A stretch of 64,000 nt of DNA from Anas platyrhynchos (taxonomy: Eukaryota; Chordata; Aves; Anseriformes; Anatidae): contig NC_092588.1 of assembly GCF_047663525.1 (NCBI RefSeq), positions 140,941,001 through 141,005,000 of the forward strand. The letters run 5' to 3'. Below are positions 12,701 through 24,378 of the stretch, piece by piece. Position 1 is the stretch's first letter. Each line of letters starts with the position of its first letter. The translations under genes were made by a program, and so were the position numbers. Under the pieces are notes generated by a model. That model was not told the origin of the DNA and searched no databases. It saw only the letters and a program-made list of their open reading frames with translations.

Positions 12701-15700
12701 AGACTTAGAGCATTTTGCATAGTCTCAAAGTACAGAGCTGTTCTGACAAGATCGTGTATTTGTTTATTATTGTGTAAGGTGAGGATACCCTTAGATAGTT
12801 GCTTTTTAATGTAATTTATGTCAATTACACAGTAAGTGACTGCATTGTTAGCGATCATAACTGTTCCAGAAAGCAAGAAAAAAAAATAGGAAAAAACAAA
12901 TGCCTGGCTCCATTTCCCCGTAGTAAACTTGCAGGGATACAAAGCCTTCTTTCTTCAAGTATGAAATAATTGCTTTTGAATGTCATGATCAAGTTGTATG
13001 ATTTATAACCCCATTGTCATTCATTTTGAATCCATAATTCATACACCATTATTACTATTAATTTGTGAGATATATGGGAGTTACTTGAAGGTCAATAGCT
13101 GACTCCAAGTCTTGAACATGCTTAGACTTTTTTCTAGATATTTTTTTCCTTTGATCATACATTTTTGTTCATCATTATTTTGCAGAGTACCACTGAACAC
13201 AGTTTAAAACCATTGTTTTTGAAAAGTGATACTAGTTTATATAAACTGTAGTTGAAAGCTAAGAGAAACGAGAGTTATAATTGTCTGCTGGAAGTGTTTG
13301 AATTAGATGTAGAGGAAGTGCCTAGTTGATAGTTTGACATATATTTGCATAGACAGATAGCAACATTTTTGATCAAACAGTTGTGTATCTGATATACACA
13401 ATGACTGAGCTAAAATGTTATCTTTAATGTAGACTGATATATGTGTATTTCTTCCACACTATGTTCTCGTAGAGCATTTGAGGAAATACTTTCCAATGCT
13501 CATTTACTCCATTTTGAAAGACAGATGAGAGGTTAAGTTATGCAAAAAAGGAAAGAAAATAGGCGTCATGGCTGTCTTTTGGTGGTAGAACAGTGCATTG
13601 GCTGCCATCTTCCTCACACTGATTCTCTGGTGTTGCAGGACATTTGGACTGAACTTATAGCAGGAATCCTAATAGCTTGGAGACTATTAATTGCCATTAG
13701 TTCTCCTTTTCTATGCTCCTCTGCATTTGCAAAGAGTGCAACCACTTAGCAGTGCAGTTTTCATTGGGAAGGTAAAATATTGGGTCTACAAAAGGGAAGA
13801 GCTGGGGAGAAAAAGAGGAACAAAAAGGTCAAGGAACAAGAATTATACTATCTATAGAAGTCTGTCATTTTGAAAACTTGCCAAATCAGACATCAGAGAG
13901 GTGGGAGTAGTTCATTTTGTTGTTGTTTTTAACAGGTTATTCTCAAGCATTATGCCTACCTCTATAAGTGGACAAGTAGGTAGTGGTTTAATCTGCCTTT
14001 ATAAGGTTCCCTAGCTGGAGTTAGATAGAGTCAAATTAGATAAGGAAAACAGTTTGTCTCCTTTTCTAAGTGTAAGTATAATTAATAACCAGAACAGTTT
14101 ATTTAACAGGGTGGTGAATTTTCTATAATTTGAAGATTAAATCTTAATTGGTTGTCCTTCTAAAAAATGTGCTTTATAAAATCTATGAAAAGGTCTTTTT
14201 GTGAATATGATGAATCTCAATAGGTAAAAGAAAAGTTTGAAAAGTAGTCTAAAGACAAATTGCTTGAATTAGACTTCTGATAATGGTATATGCCTTTCTG
14301 ATTTGTACAATACCTTCTTAAGAGTGCTGTACATTGTAAAAATTTTAAGAATAATTTGAAGACCATACAGTAATGATATTGTGCCCTCAAGCACACTACT
14401 CTCTGGTGGCCCTTTCTTTCTTTTCCTTCCAAGAATATTGGAAATATTCTGGATTTTTATTTTTCTTTAAAAAAGCCAGTCCCGTTAAAGAAATAGAAGA
14501 CATTTTGTCATATTTCCCACTAGAATTACTCAAAACCTATGTTGAAAAAAGACATGATGCTTACAAAACACAAATTCTGCTTGTTCCCAGAAATGAAAAA
14601 TCCTAAGCTGTCTGATTGTATAGATTTTAATGATACTCCTGGTAAGATACTGATTTTGTAGTTGCTATGAAAGCTGTGAAATGCACAGTATTTTATCTAA
14701 GCAAAACAAGCATTTAAGTTATACTTCTGCTATTTGGTTATGGTACCTGTTCAGGATTTGGACTTCAGAGATTACAGTACTCTAAATAACTGTACATTGT
14801 TTTCTATATAAGAAAAGGGAAGGGGAAAAAAGAAGAGGAAAAAATGATAGATGTTACTCAGGTTATATCCAAAGTCCAGGATGAAATAAATCAAGAAAAT
14901 GCACAATGGCAACCACCACCTGACTTCGTTTTACTGGATTATATTAATGATGCTTCTAAAACAATCCTACCACTCACTACTACGCGGGAACAGGTTGTGG
15001 CTCTTGCACAGTGAGTACCAAATTATATTTCCGTAAGTAATGCTGATATGTTCATTTGGTAGAATACTAGCTTTCTCATCGCAGGACAACATTTTTCAGT
15101 TTATATTTCTCATCTTTACTTGGAATCCAGATCAGCTTTGGCCCAATGTTATTAGAGAACTTGTTTCATGAACTAAGTCCACTTCCATTCCTCCTCACAT
15201 TCCACCTATTTTGTGATAATTCAGGTTGCCTTTATTCTTGGTTGTGATCTTTGCTGTGATAATACCCTGAATATTGTTGAACAGCAATCCAACATCAGTA
15301 ATTAATGCTTTTTTCCTCCCCTGAATTTTAAAACAAAGGACTAGAAGGAAGCACATAAAGCCATTCTTTTGTCACTGCTACTTGGGTATGGCCCAGCACA
15401 AACAGGAGTGCCATGAGCACTTCTGTTGACTCCAGTGAGTTTTGGATGAGGATTGAAAAACTGACTGAAATGCAAAAATTCAGTGCTCTGCAGGAGAAAG
15501 TCCAGATTCCCAGGAGATGTCCTTTTAGTTCCTTGCACCTGGAACTTTATACAGTTTGCATTTACTTTTAGGCAGCCCTATGATTGTCAGGTGTTGAGAG
15601 GCCTTTGTGACCTTCTGCCTGGACCTTCCCCAGACAGCTCTTTTCCTCTCCATTTCTTCCTTCCTATACCTTCACCGGCACTTCACGGCAGCACATGTAG

Positions 15701-18700
15701 GCCTTCCCAGTAGCTGAGACAGCACAGCAGCCGTTCACATCTGGGGAATGTGCCAGCCTCGCTGTAGCCCATGGTGGGCAGAGGCTGGAGGGCCTGGCTC
15801 TCCTGGGGCTTGGGCCCAGCTGGGGCCTGCGACAAAACTCTGTTTTTTGTTTGTTTGTTTGTTTTTCTGTAGACCCAAAAGCACAAGACATTTTTTTAAT
15901 GTAGTTTTTAGGTGCTGCTGTAATTAACATCCCGATGGTTAAATAGCAGCAGAAGATCACACTGATGTGTGCACAGACCGTTGTTATCAATGTGTGATTC
16001 ATTAGTTACCCCGACTGCTCGGCCTGGGCACCAATCACTGTCATCTCCAAGCAGTGTGGCTGCTTTCATCTTCTCCTCAGTTTAACCTTTACTATCTCAC
16101 CAGTTTCCTGGCTGCCTCCTGAATCTGGAGAGTTTGGCGTCAGATCCCGCTGAGTCTCAGAATTTGTTTCTTCTACTAACCTTCATTTTTAATGAAGTGG
16201 TCTGCTATGATATGAGGAATGACTTTTCCATTGATTGCAAAATTTGACAAGACAGGTATTCATCCTTAACTATCCAGCTGTGTATAAATTACGCTGCCTT
16301 CCTCAAGGTGGAATCCGTAAAATACTCTTTCAAGTCCGCTCTTCACACACACCAATGAAATATTTGCAAATACACAACCCAGTGAAAAAAAATCATCAGG
16401 AACGGAAGTAGTATATTTTCTGTGGGGATTTTTATACGCATGTGGCATTTTCAGTGGCTGCCTGGGTGGCGTGAGCTGAATGGGAGGGGAAGGAGGGGGC
16501 AGCTGATGGAGCCCCCAGCAGCTTGGGCAGGGTCCCTGCTGTTGCTTGCTGGGCGGGAGCCGGCGTGGATTAGGGGACATGCTGTGGTGCTGGCTGCACC
16601 CCTTTAAACAAGCACAGCACCTTGTTGTGCATGCATGGGAGTGGTGTGCATGCAGGCTTGGGAAGCTTTGTTCCCTTTATTGAGGGCTGGCTGCAGGCAC
16701 AAGCAGTGCAGATGAGTGCTTGGAGCCCCTCACTTCTTCAGGCTCACCCACTAATTCCCAGGTTAAGGATATCACATCCAGTCACCTCAGCTCCCTGTGC
16801 CCATGCTGTTGGTACCGGCACCTCTGTAGGCCCTAGATTTTTAGAAATAAGGCCCCTGCTAGTGCCTCGCATTTACTGAAGCCAGAACCTGCGCACAGAG
16901 AGTTAATAGAGATGTGGTGGTGCAGGTTTTCTCCTGGTCTGAGGCAATGGCCTCAGATTCCCATGTCAGCTCTGCAACACTTTGTCTGGAGTTACAGCCC
17001 TCAGTAACACCCATGTCTGTGTCTGAGGACACCGTGAGGAATGAAGGTCTTTACATACAGGAGCTGCACAGGGTGAAGGTGTGGGTAAGAGGAGCCAGGG
17101 ACTTACAGATTGGGGGTTGATCCTATCTGTGCACAATCACCCCAAAGGCACTGTTTTGGGCAGTGTTTGCACAGATTGTGAATTCTGATCTTCTCTTTCT
17201 TTGATGGAGCTATTCTCTTTTATGGATAAAGACAGCCCCTTGCCCCCAGATGTTGGCTTTGATGTAAGAAAACACATGTAGAGGTTGAAGTACCCTTTCT
17301 GGATATCATTGCTTTCCTGTGTTGGGATCATTACCTTTATTTTGGTCATATTTATTCTCATGTCTTTATTATTACTTCAAATGAATGCTAGGGCTAAGGA
17401 TTGTAGTATACATGTATAGCTCACATAATCCACTAGCTGTGAAGATGAACATTAGCTTCTGAACCACTTCTTCAATAAATTCACTTTTATTGATGATTTT
17501 CTCTGAGTAGTTGGTTCCTACATCAGACATCTCCAGAATCGCTGGCAGCTGCTGCACCTTGGCTTAGGTCTGTGACAAATGTGAATGACCTGAGTTAGGT
17601 TTATCTGGATTTAATAGCGAGCATATGTAAAATACCAGCTGCTGTATAAAACAATTCAAGCACACGTAGAGACAGTATTAATGTTTTATATATGATTATC
17701 TTGCTGTTTCTGTACATTTCATTTTGCTGATGCATTTTTGTAATAAATTCAAGAAACATTATAGATTTAATTGTTGTAATTGTAAATTTGTTGCAGGTTT
17801 GTTGCAGACAAGATGGGTGGTGCAATCGAAAAAGAAAAACTACATGACTTCAGCTGGGAACTTCATATAAGTGAAATAGAATATGAACTGAAATCCAATG
17901 TTGTGCCTATTGGGAAAGTTAAAAAAGGGACATTTTACCACAGGGCTTTACTTTTCAAGGTACATTAACATTTATTTTACAACACAGAGTTATTTCTGCT
18001 AAATGTATATTATAAACTAAAGTATACTTGCATCAGTATAATATAATATTTATATTAATGTAAAATCTTGTGTATATATTTAAGTCATTTTTTACTGGCA
18101 AAGTTGATTTTCCAGTGAATGAAAGCCAGCATCGCTTCGTTCTGTAAACATTCTTGTTGTCATTAAATTGTCTTAAGTGATATCAGCAGAATACTTGATA
18201 AATGGCAAAAAGCCAAGTTATTTGAATGGTAGTCAAAACATTTTACATTTTCTGTAAACTGTAAAATATTGAATTATGCAGTTTCCTGATTTTTTTTTTC
18301 CCATGCTGTAAATGTAAGCTTCTTGGGACAATTTCTATTCAGTATCTGTCCAGTATTCTGTGACAGAGTATAACAGCTTTTATGCTCCAGTTTCACGGAC
18401 TGGGAAGCTTCATTTCTTTTTCTGGCTTCACGTAAGCCTGCTTATCTGTCCCATCCTCCTTCCTTGGCCATTGGTTAGCTGGACTTTACTCCTCCTTGGA
18501 TGGAAAGGAGAAAAGAAGCAAAGGCCTAGGACACTAAGCCTAGGAGAAAGAGTACAATCTGAAATCTATGGTATACATGGGGAGAGAACATTCCTGACGT
18601 ATTTTGTGGAGGTCTGAGGGAATAAATTATTTGTGCTGAAGCAGCACTGGTGTTCTCATACCCTCGACTGTTCTCTGACTGTGATGTTTACAAAGAAACC

Positions 18701-19224
18701 TTTGTAGGGACAGATCATCTCTCATAGAGACACATCAGTCTAAGCACAGGATATCTGTGTCCATTTGTAAAAAATGTAAAAAACTTTCAGGATTTCATTT
18801 CTGTGCACAGAATATGGTAAAAATTGTATTTATAAGCCTGCACTGTCTAAGCAGAACCAACAGCAAAGATCTGTAGTTCAGAACACCTTAGCGATTTACA
18901 CAGTCTCTATCAAGAAAGCTCTTGGCCTTTGAAGTATTTCTTTTCTTTTTAAGCATCACTTGCTGTATGTTGCACAAGCTAAGTGTGATTAACACCTTTT
19001 TCTTTCCTTTTTAGGTAATAGCAGACAGAATTGGCATTGGCTGTAGTTTAGTTCGTGGCGAGTATAACAGAGCTTGGAATGAAGTTAAATTGGTTGATGA
19101 CTCTCCACAAGGAGTAACTGGGCTTCTGCTTCCTCCTCAAGAGTATATTGTAGATCTAATGTTTGAGCCAGGCTTTCTGATGAAACAGGGAAGTGCAGAG
19201 GCAGATCAGTACAAACGTATTTAA
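3513..19224 (+). CDS. ARMC3: ARMC3, 3' half (nine exons, C-terminal about 469 residues)
   Basis: Armadillo repeat-containing protein 3, an animal protein with N-terminal ARM repeats and a C-terminal domain shared with plant EDR1/CTR1 kinases (Pfam EDR1_CTR1_ARMC3_pept). It is known mainly from ciliated and germ-line tissues; its biochemical role is poorly defined. The exons are 3513-3762, 4793-4929, 8291-8459, 9325-9425, 10502-10594, 12122-12211, 14813-15010, 17797-17959 and 19015-19224. All introns are GT-AG and all phases join without a frame break. Order: ARM repeats (exons 1-3 here), a linker rich in Ser, Lys and Glu (4-6), then the EDR1-type domain (7-9). The human protein is about 870 residues, so roughly the last 54 percent is in the window. 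No stop, frameshift or missing exon is seen, and the gene looks functional. Confidence 0.93.
4793..4929 (+). CDS. ARMC3: ARMC3 exon (armadillo repeat)
   Basis: Acceptor TTTTGTAG, donor GGG|GTGAGT. The start reads LRNAGGLGPLVELLHSKNK, followed by EVRRNACWAVMVCASDELTA: a full ARM repeat with the typical GG.PLV.LL start. It ends two bases into a glycine codon, which the next exon completes. Confidence 0.93.
5985..6770 (-). repeat. Ancient CR1/L3-clade LINE remnant in ARMC3 intron (antisense)
   Basis: On the plus strand this T-rich stretch resembles the reverse complement of old amniote CR1/L3 LINEs, including the block around 6398-6419 (ACATGATTTGTTCTTGACAA), an attempt at CTTATTAAAGTCAA near 6290-6303 and TTTTCAAAGATAATTATAAA near 6621-6640. 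Heavily decayed with no open frame. Extent approximate; assignment from memory of consensus wording. Confidence 0.55.
7504..7562. repeat. Two adjacent palindromes
   Basis: 7504-7527 is a perfect 24-base palindrome built from TGCATGTGCATA and its complement. 7531-7562 is an imperfect inverted repeat bounded by GTTTGAGTA and TACTCAAAC around TGTGCAC. Both are alternating purine/pyrimidine-rich and lie in an ARMC3 intron. Confidence 0.85.
8291..8459 (+). CDS. ARMC3: ARMC3 exon (end of ARM region)
   Basis: Acceptor TTTAACAG, donor CAG|GTAAGC. The first base completes Gly, then it reads ALDILEEINLSTGRKNNFSE and ends SSNIITDGFYDYGQ. The ALDILEE and ITDGFYDYG motifs are characteristic of ARMC3. 169 bases, ending in phase 0. 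Confidence 0.95.
9325..9425 (+). CDS. ARMC3: ARMC3 exon
   Basis: Acceptor TTTTCTTGCAG, donor GA|GTAAGT. It begins IKPGIKLLSLEELSMQEL and ends INAKPQEE. This connects the ARM region to the linker. 101 bases, ending two bases into an acidic codon. Confidence 0.9.
10502..10594 (+). CDS. ARMC3: ARMC3 linker exon, copy 1 of a similar pair
   Basis: Acceptor CATTTCAG, donor CAAG|GTATGG. It contains VEEKPQ near the start and SRKSSREKSR at the end, a low-complexity Ser/Lys/Glu linker. It has the same phases as the next exon and shares with it GCAGTAGAGGAAAAGC-like and AGCAGTAGAGAAAAA blocks. Confidence 0.85.
12122..12211 (+). CDS. ARMC3: ARMC3 linker exon, copy 2 of a similar pair
   Basis: Acceptor TCTCAATAG, donor CAAG|GTATTA. 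It reads PVEEKQEPPGRR then SKSSSREKGSR. 90 bases against 93 in the preceding exon, with identical entry and exit phases and matching start and end motifs, so it looks like a tandem duplicate of that exon. Confidence 0.85.
14813..15010 (+). CDS. ARMC3: ARMC3 exon (start of EDR1-like domain)
   Basis: Acceptor CTATATAAG, donor CACA|GTGAGT. It starts with a lysine/glutamate-rich run (KGKGKKEEEK), then MIDVTQVISKVQDEIN and DFVLLDYINDASKTILPL, the entry to the C-terminal domain. 198 bases, ending two bases into a codon. Confidence 0.92.
15560..16700. other. ARMC3: ARMC3 intron, GC-richer stretch with TTTG microsatellite
   Basis: This lies within the 15011-17796 intron. It includes a (GTTT)n run near 15846-15866 and higher GC near 15760-15835 and 16440-16570. 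No exon with family similarity was seen. The remaining ARMC3 introns hold nothing else I can name. Confidence 0.5.
17797..17959 (+). CDS. ARMC3: ARMC3 exon (EDR1-like domain core)
   Basis: Acceptor TTGTTGCAG, donor AAG|GTACAT. It reads DFSWELHISEIEYELKSNVV, then PIGKVKKGTFYHRALLFK. The VP.G.V..G....RALLFK pattern is the hallmark core of the EDR1/CTR1/ARMC3 domain. Ends in phase 0. Confidence 0.95.
19015..19224 (+). CDS. ARMC3: ARMC3 terminal coding exon
   Basis: Acceptor CCTTTTTTAG. It reads VIADRIGIGCSLVRGEYNR, then AWNEVKL, then EYIVDLMFEPGFLM, and ends DQYKRI followed by TAA at 19222-19224. IG..C.LV.G and EYIVDLM..PG are conserved with plant EDR1/CTR1. The cysteine in IGIGC is the family's candidate catalytic-type residue (inference). 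Confidence 0.95.
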   Translation, partial: VIADRIGIGCSLVRGEYNRAWNEVKLVDDSPQGVTGLLLPPQEYIVDLMFEPGFLMKQGSAEADQYKRI

Positions 19225-19600
19225 TCATCCCCAAATTTCTCCAAAATAAGCATTTTAAAGATGATTGCAGTGTTGTTACTTATGAAACAAAAGGGGCTTG
19301 TGGTCTGGTTATCAAAAAGAAGCATATATTTCTATAGTCATTAGCTGAAAGATGTTCTTTGTTTCTGAGAACTCACTTCAGATGTCTGCATCTGGTACAT
19401 TGTCCTAAGCATTGAATTAAACATACTTTACATAGCCAACTTCAATTCTTAGATATTTGTGGGGACTTGGGTGTGGGAGGTGGTACTATTTTAAGATTAA
19501 ATTGTAAAACTATAGATTAAAATTTGGTAGATCAAGAATATTTGATATGTGTTAACATTATACTACTTATTAAATAGGTTTAAATTATTTCCAAACTACA
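19225..19600 (+). other. ARMC3: ARMC3 3' UTR with candidate poly(A) signals
   Basis: After the TAA stop, ATTAAA hexamers occur at 19416-19421 and 19516-19521, and a canonical AATAAA lies farther off at 20918-20923. Which one is used cannot be told from sequence. A (TA)n tract follows near 19602-19622. Confidence 0.5.
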
Positions 19601-19601
19601 G

Positions 19602-21780
19602 TATATATATATACATATATATATTTATTTTTTTCTTATGTTCTTTCAACCCCCATGCACAATTGCAGAAATTATGTGTTCATGAAGCAAGAAAATGTGA
19701 TGTCTGGTGAAATAACAAGTCGTCTAAAAACAATTGCACATTTTTTTTGTGTGTGAAATAGCACAAGAACTGAGAATTAGAAGAATTAGGATAACAGTGT
19801 ACTTTCAACCTTTGAAGAGGCTGAAATATAAATACCCCATTTATATTTCTTGGAACTTGCCAGAGTTAATAATTATGGATAGAAACATACTCTGGATGAA
19901 CATAAATACTATTTGTCCTGACACAGAGAAGACAGATGACTGATAAGTTGCTGCATTCAATCTCCCTTTAAATTCTTCATTTTTCACTTGAAGATAAAAT
20001 GGACTCTGAGAAGGGAGCAGTTCTGGGTGGAGAATTTGTACTTCTAACAGCCTTGGGTAACGTGGTGTTGCCAAAGTGTGATGGTGCACCTAACAGGTAA
20101 AACACTGCTTAGAACACTCCAGTAAACGCTTTCTGGTGAAGTTATCAGGAATGTACTGTAGTATTTAAGGGAGCATCATTCAAAAGAGTATACTTAATTG
20201 TAGAAAAGTGACCAAAAAAAACCATACAAAAGTTAAGCCAATGCAGACAGTATTGCGCATAACTGAATTTCAGAAGAGAATGACAATGAGGCATTTACTT
20301 CCTGACCATCAAAAAAAAAAAAAATTGTAGTCTGTGTTTGTTTAATTTTTTGATGTTTGCGTAAGTCAAGTCACTTGTATAGTCTATTTTGGTTTAAGGA
20401 GGCTTATATCTGTCGTATTCAATACTGCTTATGAGTACGATGCCACAATACTCCCTCCTTCTTCCATTGACAAGCAGCATAATTTTTTGGTAGCCTTTTA
20501 GCCTTTGGGGAAAAGATTTATCTTTTTGTTATAAATTCACATTTATGTTATGTACAATTTTTACCTTGTGTTCAGCAGTAATGCAGAAATCAGGATGAAA
20601 GAACTCTGGAAACAAAAAATAGAATATACTAGCAGAGCAGAGTGGAAGGTGAGGATGTATTTCTTATCATTGCTGTGGTGCTGGCAGGAGACTGATGGAA
20701 AGTGATACACTCTCACTGACAGACATGATTGGATATAGAAACCTGCAACTTTCAGAGTGCAGTAAATGGCAGAGAATTAATTTCCTATTACCTCTCATTT
20801 TGTATAGATTTCTTACATTAGAATTTCATTATTATGTATTGGAACTATTGGCATTAAAATGCGACATTCTCTTTGTTTGAGAAGGTCTTGAAAAACAAAG
20901 TAATTTCAGTTGTTTCTAATAAAAGTCCATTTAAAAAGTAAGTTATTCAAAATAACTGTGAAACATCCATTCTAGACACATAAGCTTACTTTATGTAAAA
21001 TAGTAAGCTAGGGAAATGAAAAGAATACTGCATAACCTTATATACTGCAGACTTTGATTCAAAAATATCAGATGGGGGTAGGTTTACGCTTTGCACAGTT
21101 TTTAGCTTTGTATTAGCTGAGTTTCTGTCACTTCATTTCTGACCTGAGTGTCAGAAATGAGATCTAGGATCTAGGTAGAAAATAAACATTTAAATCCCCA
21201 AAACTGTTATTTTGAAAAACTGGAGTTTGGTTGTCACATAAATCAAGAGATGCCACACTTTTTTATTTGATGCTTCTCAGAGACCTGTAGTGTGCCCACA
21301 ATTTAGTCAAGAATTCCCCCAGCTTTGACAAGAGCAGTCCATATCACACTCATTCCAGAGCTGAATCAGACAATAAAATATTCAAAATTTTTTGCATTGC
21401 TCAGCTGGGTAAATATTCCCAGAACATGCCCAGAGCGCACCATTTGGCTTGGGCCATGCATAAGTGGAGTGATGACCCAACTTATTTTAAGGATCAGAGG
21501 GGGAAGGACCTCATATTTCCTTCTACATGACAGTTCGGGAGGCAGATGGGTCACTCAGGAAATGGAAGGAATCAGGCTTGATGCTCTCCTAAGGATGAGC
21601 AAAACAGTCTGCAGCTACCTAATTGACAGGTTATATTCTAGCCACTGCTTAGTTTAATATTAGTAGTAGTGTATATTATTATTACTACTAATAGTATTAA
21701 TTATTATATAAATGAGTTATTAGTATGTACATATAGATATTATTTATCTCTCTTGTTGAAGCATTGCTATCATAGAAAAT
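19602..21780. other. Intergenic, AT-rich
   Basis: No gene recognised. Holds a short (TA)n run near 19602-19622, an A13 run near 20310-20324 and a TTA/ATT-rich tract at about 21657-21740. Open frames here are short and show no domain. Confidence 0.5.
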
Positions 21781-21809
21781 AATGCAGGATTAATAGAATA
21801 ATAGACTAT

Positions 21810-22690
21810 ATAGACTAGTAGAGCTCGTGTGGCACGGGTTTGGTAGCAGGAGCTGCAGGAGTGGCCTCTGTGAGCAGAGCCCAGCAGCTGCCCCATGTCA
21901 GAGCAGAACCAGCTCCTGACGGCTTCAAAAGAGACCCACCACTGCCCAGAGCCAAGCCAGGGAGCGACGCTGGTTAGGCCTCCGGGAGAGCAGATTGAAG
22001 GGGAAAAAAACCTGCTGCACAACAGCAGCTGGGAGAGAGGAGTGAGCACCAGCACTGCAGACCCCAAGGCCAGTGCAGCAGGAGGGCAGGAGGTGCTCCA
22101 GGCACGAAGCAGCAGTTCCCCTGCAGCCTGTGGAGAGGCCCCTGGTGGAGCAGGCTGTCCCCCTGCAGCCCATGGGTCCCACATGGAGCAGATCTCCACG
22201 CTGCAGCCCCCTCATGGGTGGAGGAGCCCCCGGTGGAGCAGGTGGATGTGGCCTGGAGGAGGCTGCGGCCCATGGAGAGCCCCTGCAGGAGCAGGCCCCA
22301 GGCCAGAGCTGCAGCCCGTGGAGAAGAACCCATGCAGGAGCAGGGGTCTGGGGGGAGCTGCTGCCCACCCGTGGGGGACCCGTGCTGGAGCAGTTTGCTC
22401 CTGGGGGATGGACCCCTTGGGACGGAGCCATGTGGGAGCAGTTCTTGACGAGCTGCTGCCTGTGGGCAGCCCTTGCAGGCTCAGTTTGGGAGCAGCATGG
22501 AGGAGTTTGGGAGCAGTGAGGGAGCAGCGGAAGGAAAGCATCAGGGACTGACATTCAGCCCCCATTTCTCTGCGCTGCTAGGGGTTCTTCAACCTGTTAT
22601 GAGGGGTAACAGTATTATTTGGGAGAAAAGAGTCTCAAGTTCCTCGAGAAGAGGGCTCGAGTACCTGCTGCCAGAAGTGTTCTTACTACT
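21810..22690 (+). mobile_element. Avian LTR-type interspersed repeat fragment (old ERV-derived)
   Basis: A GC-rich block with recurrent CTGCAGCCC, CATGGAG and GGAGCAG phrases spaced some 40-60 bases apart. It is preceded by GCCTCTGTGA and AAAAACCTGCTGC-like motifs and followed by a GGGACTGACATTCAGCCCCC-like motif. This arrangement is typical of a common avian LTR-class repeat. It creates overlapping open frames on both strands that are not genes. Boundaries and family are from memory. No retroviral coding region is seen beside it, so it is at most a solo LTR or fragment. Confidence 0.5.
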
Positions 22691-24152
22691 GAGTGTCTAC
22701 TGTAACATTTAGAAACTGTACCCTACCTCAACTAACACTGTCCTGGTTAGGCACTGCCCTGCAAGGTAAAAGGCTCTCTTAGGCAAAGAGAGCAAGTGAA
22801 ACTAGGTCCATTCCTCCACAGCTGTAACCAGTGGGCAAATACATGAAAGTAGCCGTCATGACCAGCAGTTGTACAGACTGAAAACCAAATGAGACTTGTG
22901 CAGCTTCATGACAGACAAGAGTATATAGATGATTATCCCAGGACAGTGCTGTGGACCATAGACCCTTATTTGAAAAAGGCACCTCTAAGTCATCCTTATT
23001 GTGATGTCTGTGCTTCTGAGAGAAGCTAGGACAAAGACACTGTAGTTTTGGTTCCTCCAGTTCACTGGGAATAGCCAGCTTCAAACTGCTTCTGCCAAAT
23101 GGAGCTAGCACCCTGCTCAGCGTGCTGCTCACTGCAGGCTGTTCCAGGGCACACCTCATACTCACTGCATGCGCACAACTGCCATTCATTTTGATAAAAA
23201 AGAATTTTGCTTTTGATTTGGCATTAAAAAGCACCTTTAATATATAGCACATCTGCATATCAAGAAATACAAAACTGGATTGTGTTGATGAAAGGTCAGA
23301 CATGGTTTCGACTTTTCTAATGAATGTGAACCAGCAAAGCAGCAGACTGAAATCGGTGATGCTGTCAATGTGATTTTGGTTTGCAATAGAGCTTTTGATA
23401 CGAGAAGGTCTAATGCTTTGACCCTGCACACTTCTCTACATTTACTTGTTGTTCATATGTGGAGAGCATCACAACTAATAGGATCCTAAATGAATAATTC
23501 CAGGCTTTTCAGACCACTTTGCTGGCTCAGATAAACCTCTAGCTACACAAATGGATTCTTCATTTTTTCCCCAAAGCAGGTGCAGAGGCAGTAAAGATCG
23601 CTGGCAGCAGCAGGACCCGCACTTCCATGCTTCCCCTCTGTTACCCTTGATCCCTGATCAGTGGGAGCATCCAGGTTAACTTCCACTTGTTTTATCTTTA
23701 TGTTAGCAAGGAACAACTGCTGTGTAATTTATTGAATGAATACATTTCAGATATATTCTGATTTCCCATTGCTATGCTACAGCAATGGCAGAAGGCTGCC
23801 AGTATGTCACTCCCTCAAACTCTGTACTCCCTTGCACAGTAGCAATTTAGCAATTGAAATGAACTCTTTCTCCAGTAAATCTCTGTTACCAGTCCTGAGA
23901 AGGATCCAAGGGTCTTGGAGCAAAACAGGTGTTGAGTTTGAGATCCAAGAGTAACTTTTTCTATTTATTTATTTATTTATTTTTACATCAAGCTTGGCTT
24001 CAGGGGAAAACAAACAAACAAAGTCTTTTATTAGTGAATATGGATTTTGGATGGTGATGTATTATTTCATCCATAGCTCTATTGCATGAATCCACACCTC
24101 TTCTACTACATGATTCATTTCTCCACAAATCTGGCTCACTATCTTAGAAAAA
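22691..24152. other. Intergenic, nothing recognised
   Basis: A 216-residue minus-strand open frame at 22779-23429 has no recognisable domain and uses a non-ATG-rich start context. An (ATTT)n run lies at about 23961-23984. Confidence 0.4.
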
Positions 24153-24378
24153 CAGAATCATAGAATGGATTGGGTTGGAAGGGACCTTAAAGGTCACCCA
24201 GTTCCAACCCCCTGCCATTGGCAGGGACACCTCCCGCTAGACCAGATTGCCCAGGGCCCCATCCAGCCTGGCCTTGAACACCTCCAGGGATGGGGCATCC
24301 ACAGCTTCTCTGGGCAGCCTGGGCCAGGGCCTCACCACCCTCAGAGTAAAGAATTTCCTCCTAATATCTAATCTAATT
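24153..24378 (-). mobile_element. CR1 LINE 3' end (reverse)
   Basis: On the plus strand it opens with AGAATCATAGAATGG and GGTTGGAAGGGACC, the reverse complement of a chicken-type CR1 terminus, followed by CAGCCTGGCCTTGAACACCT. 5'-truncated to about 225 bases, which is usual for CR1. Confidence 0.9.

Noticed and set aside
22779..23429. 216-residue minus-strand open frame
   Set aside because: No domain and no promoter or splice features; length alone is not enough.
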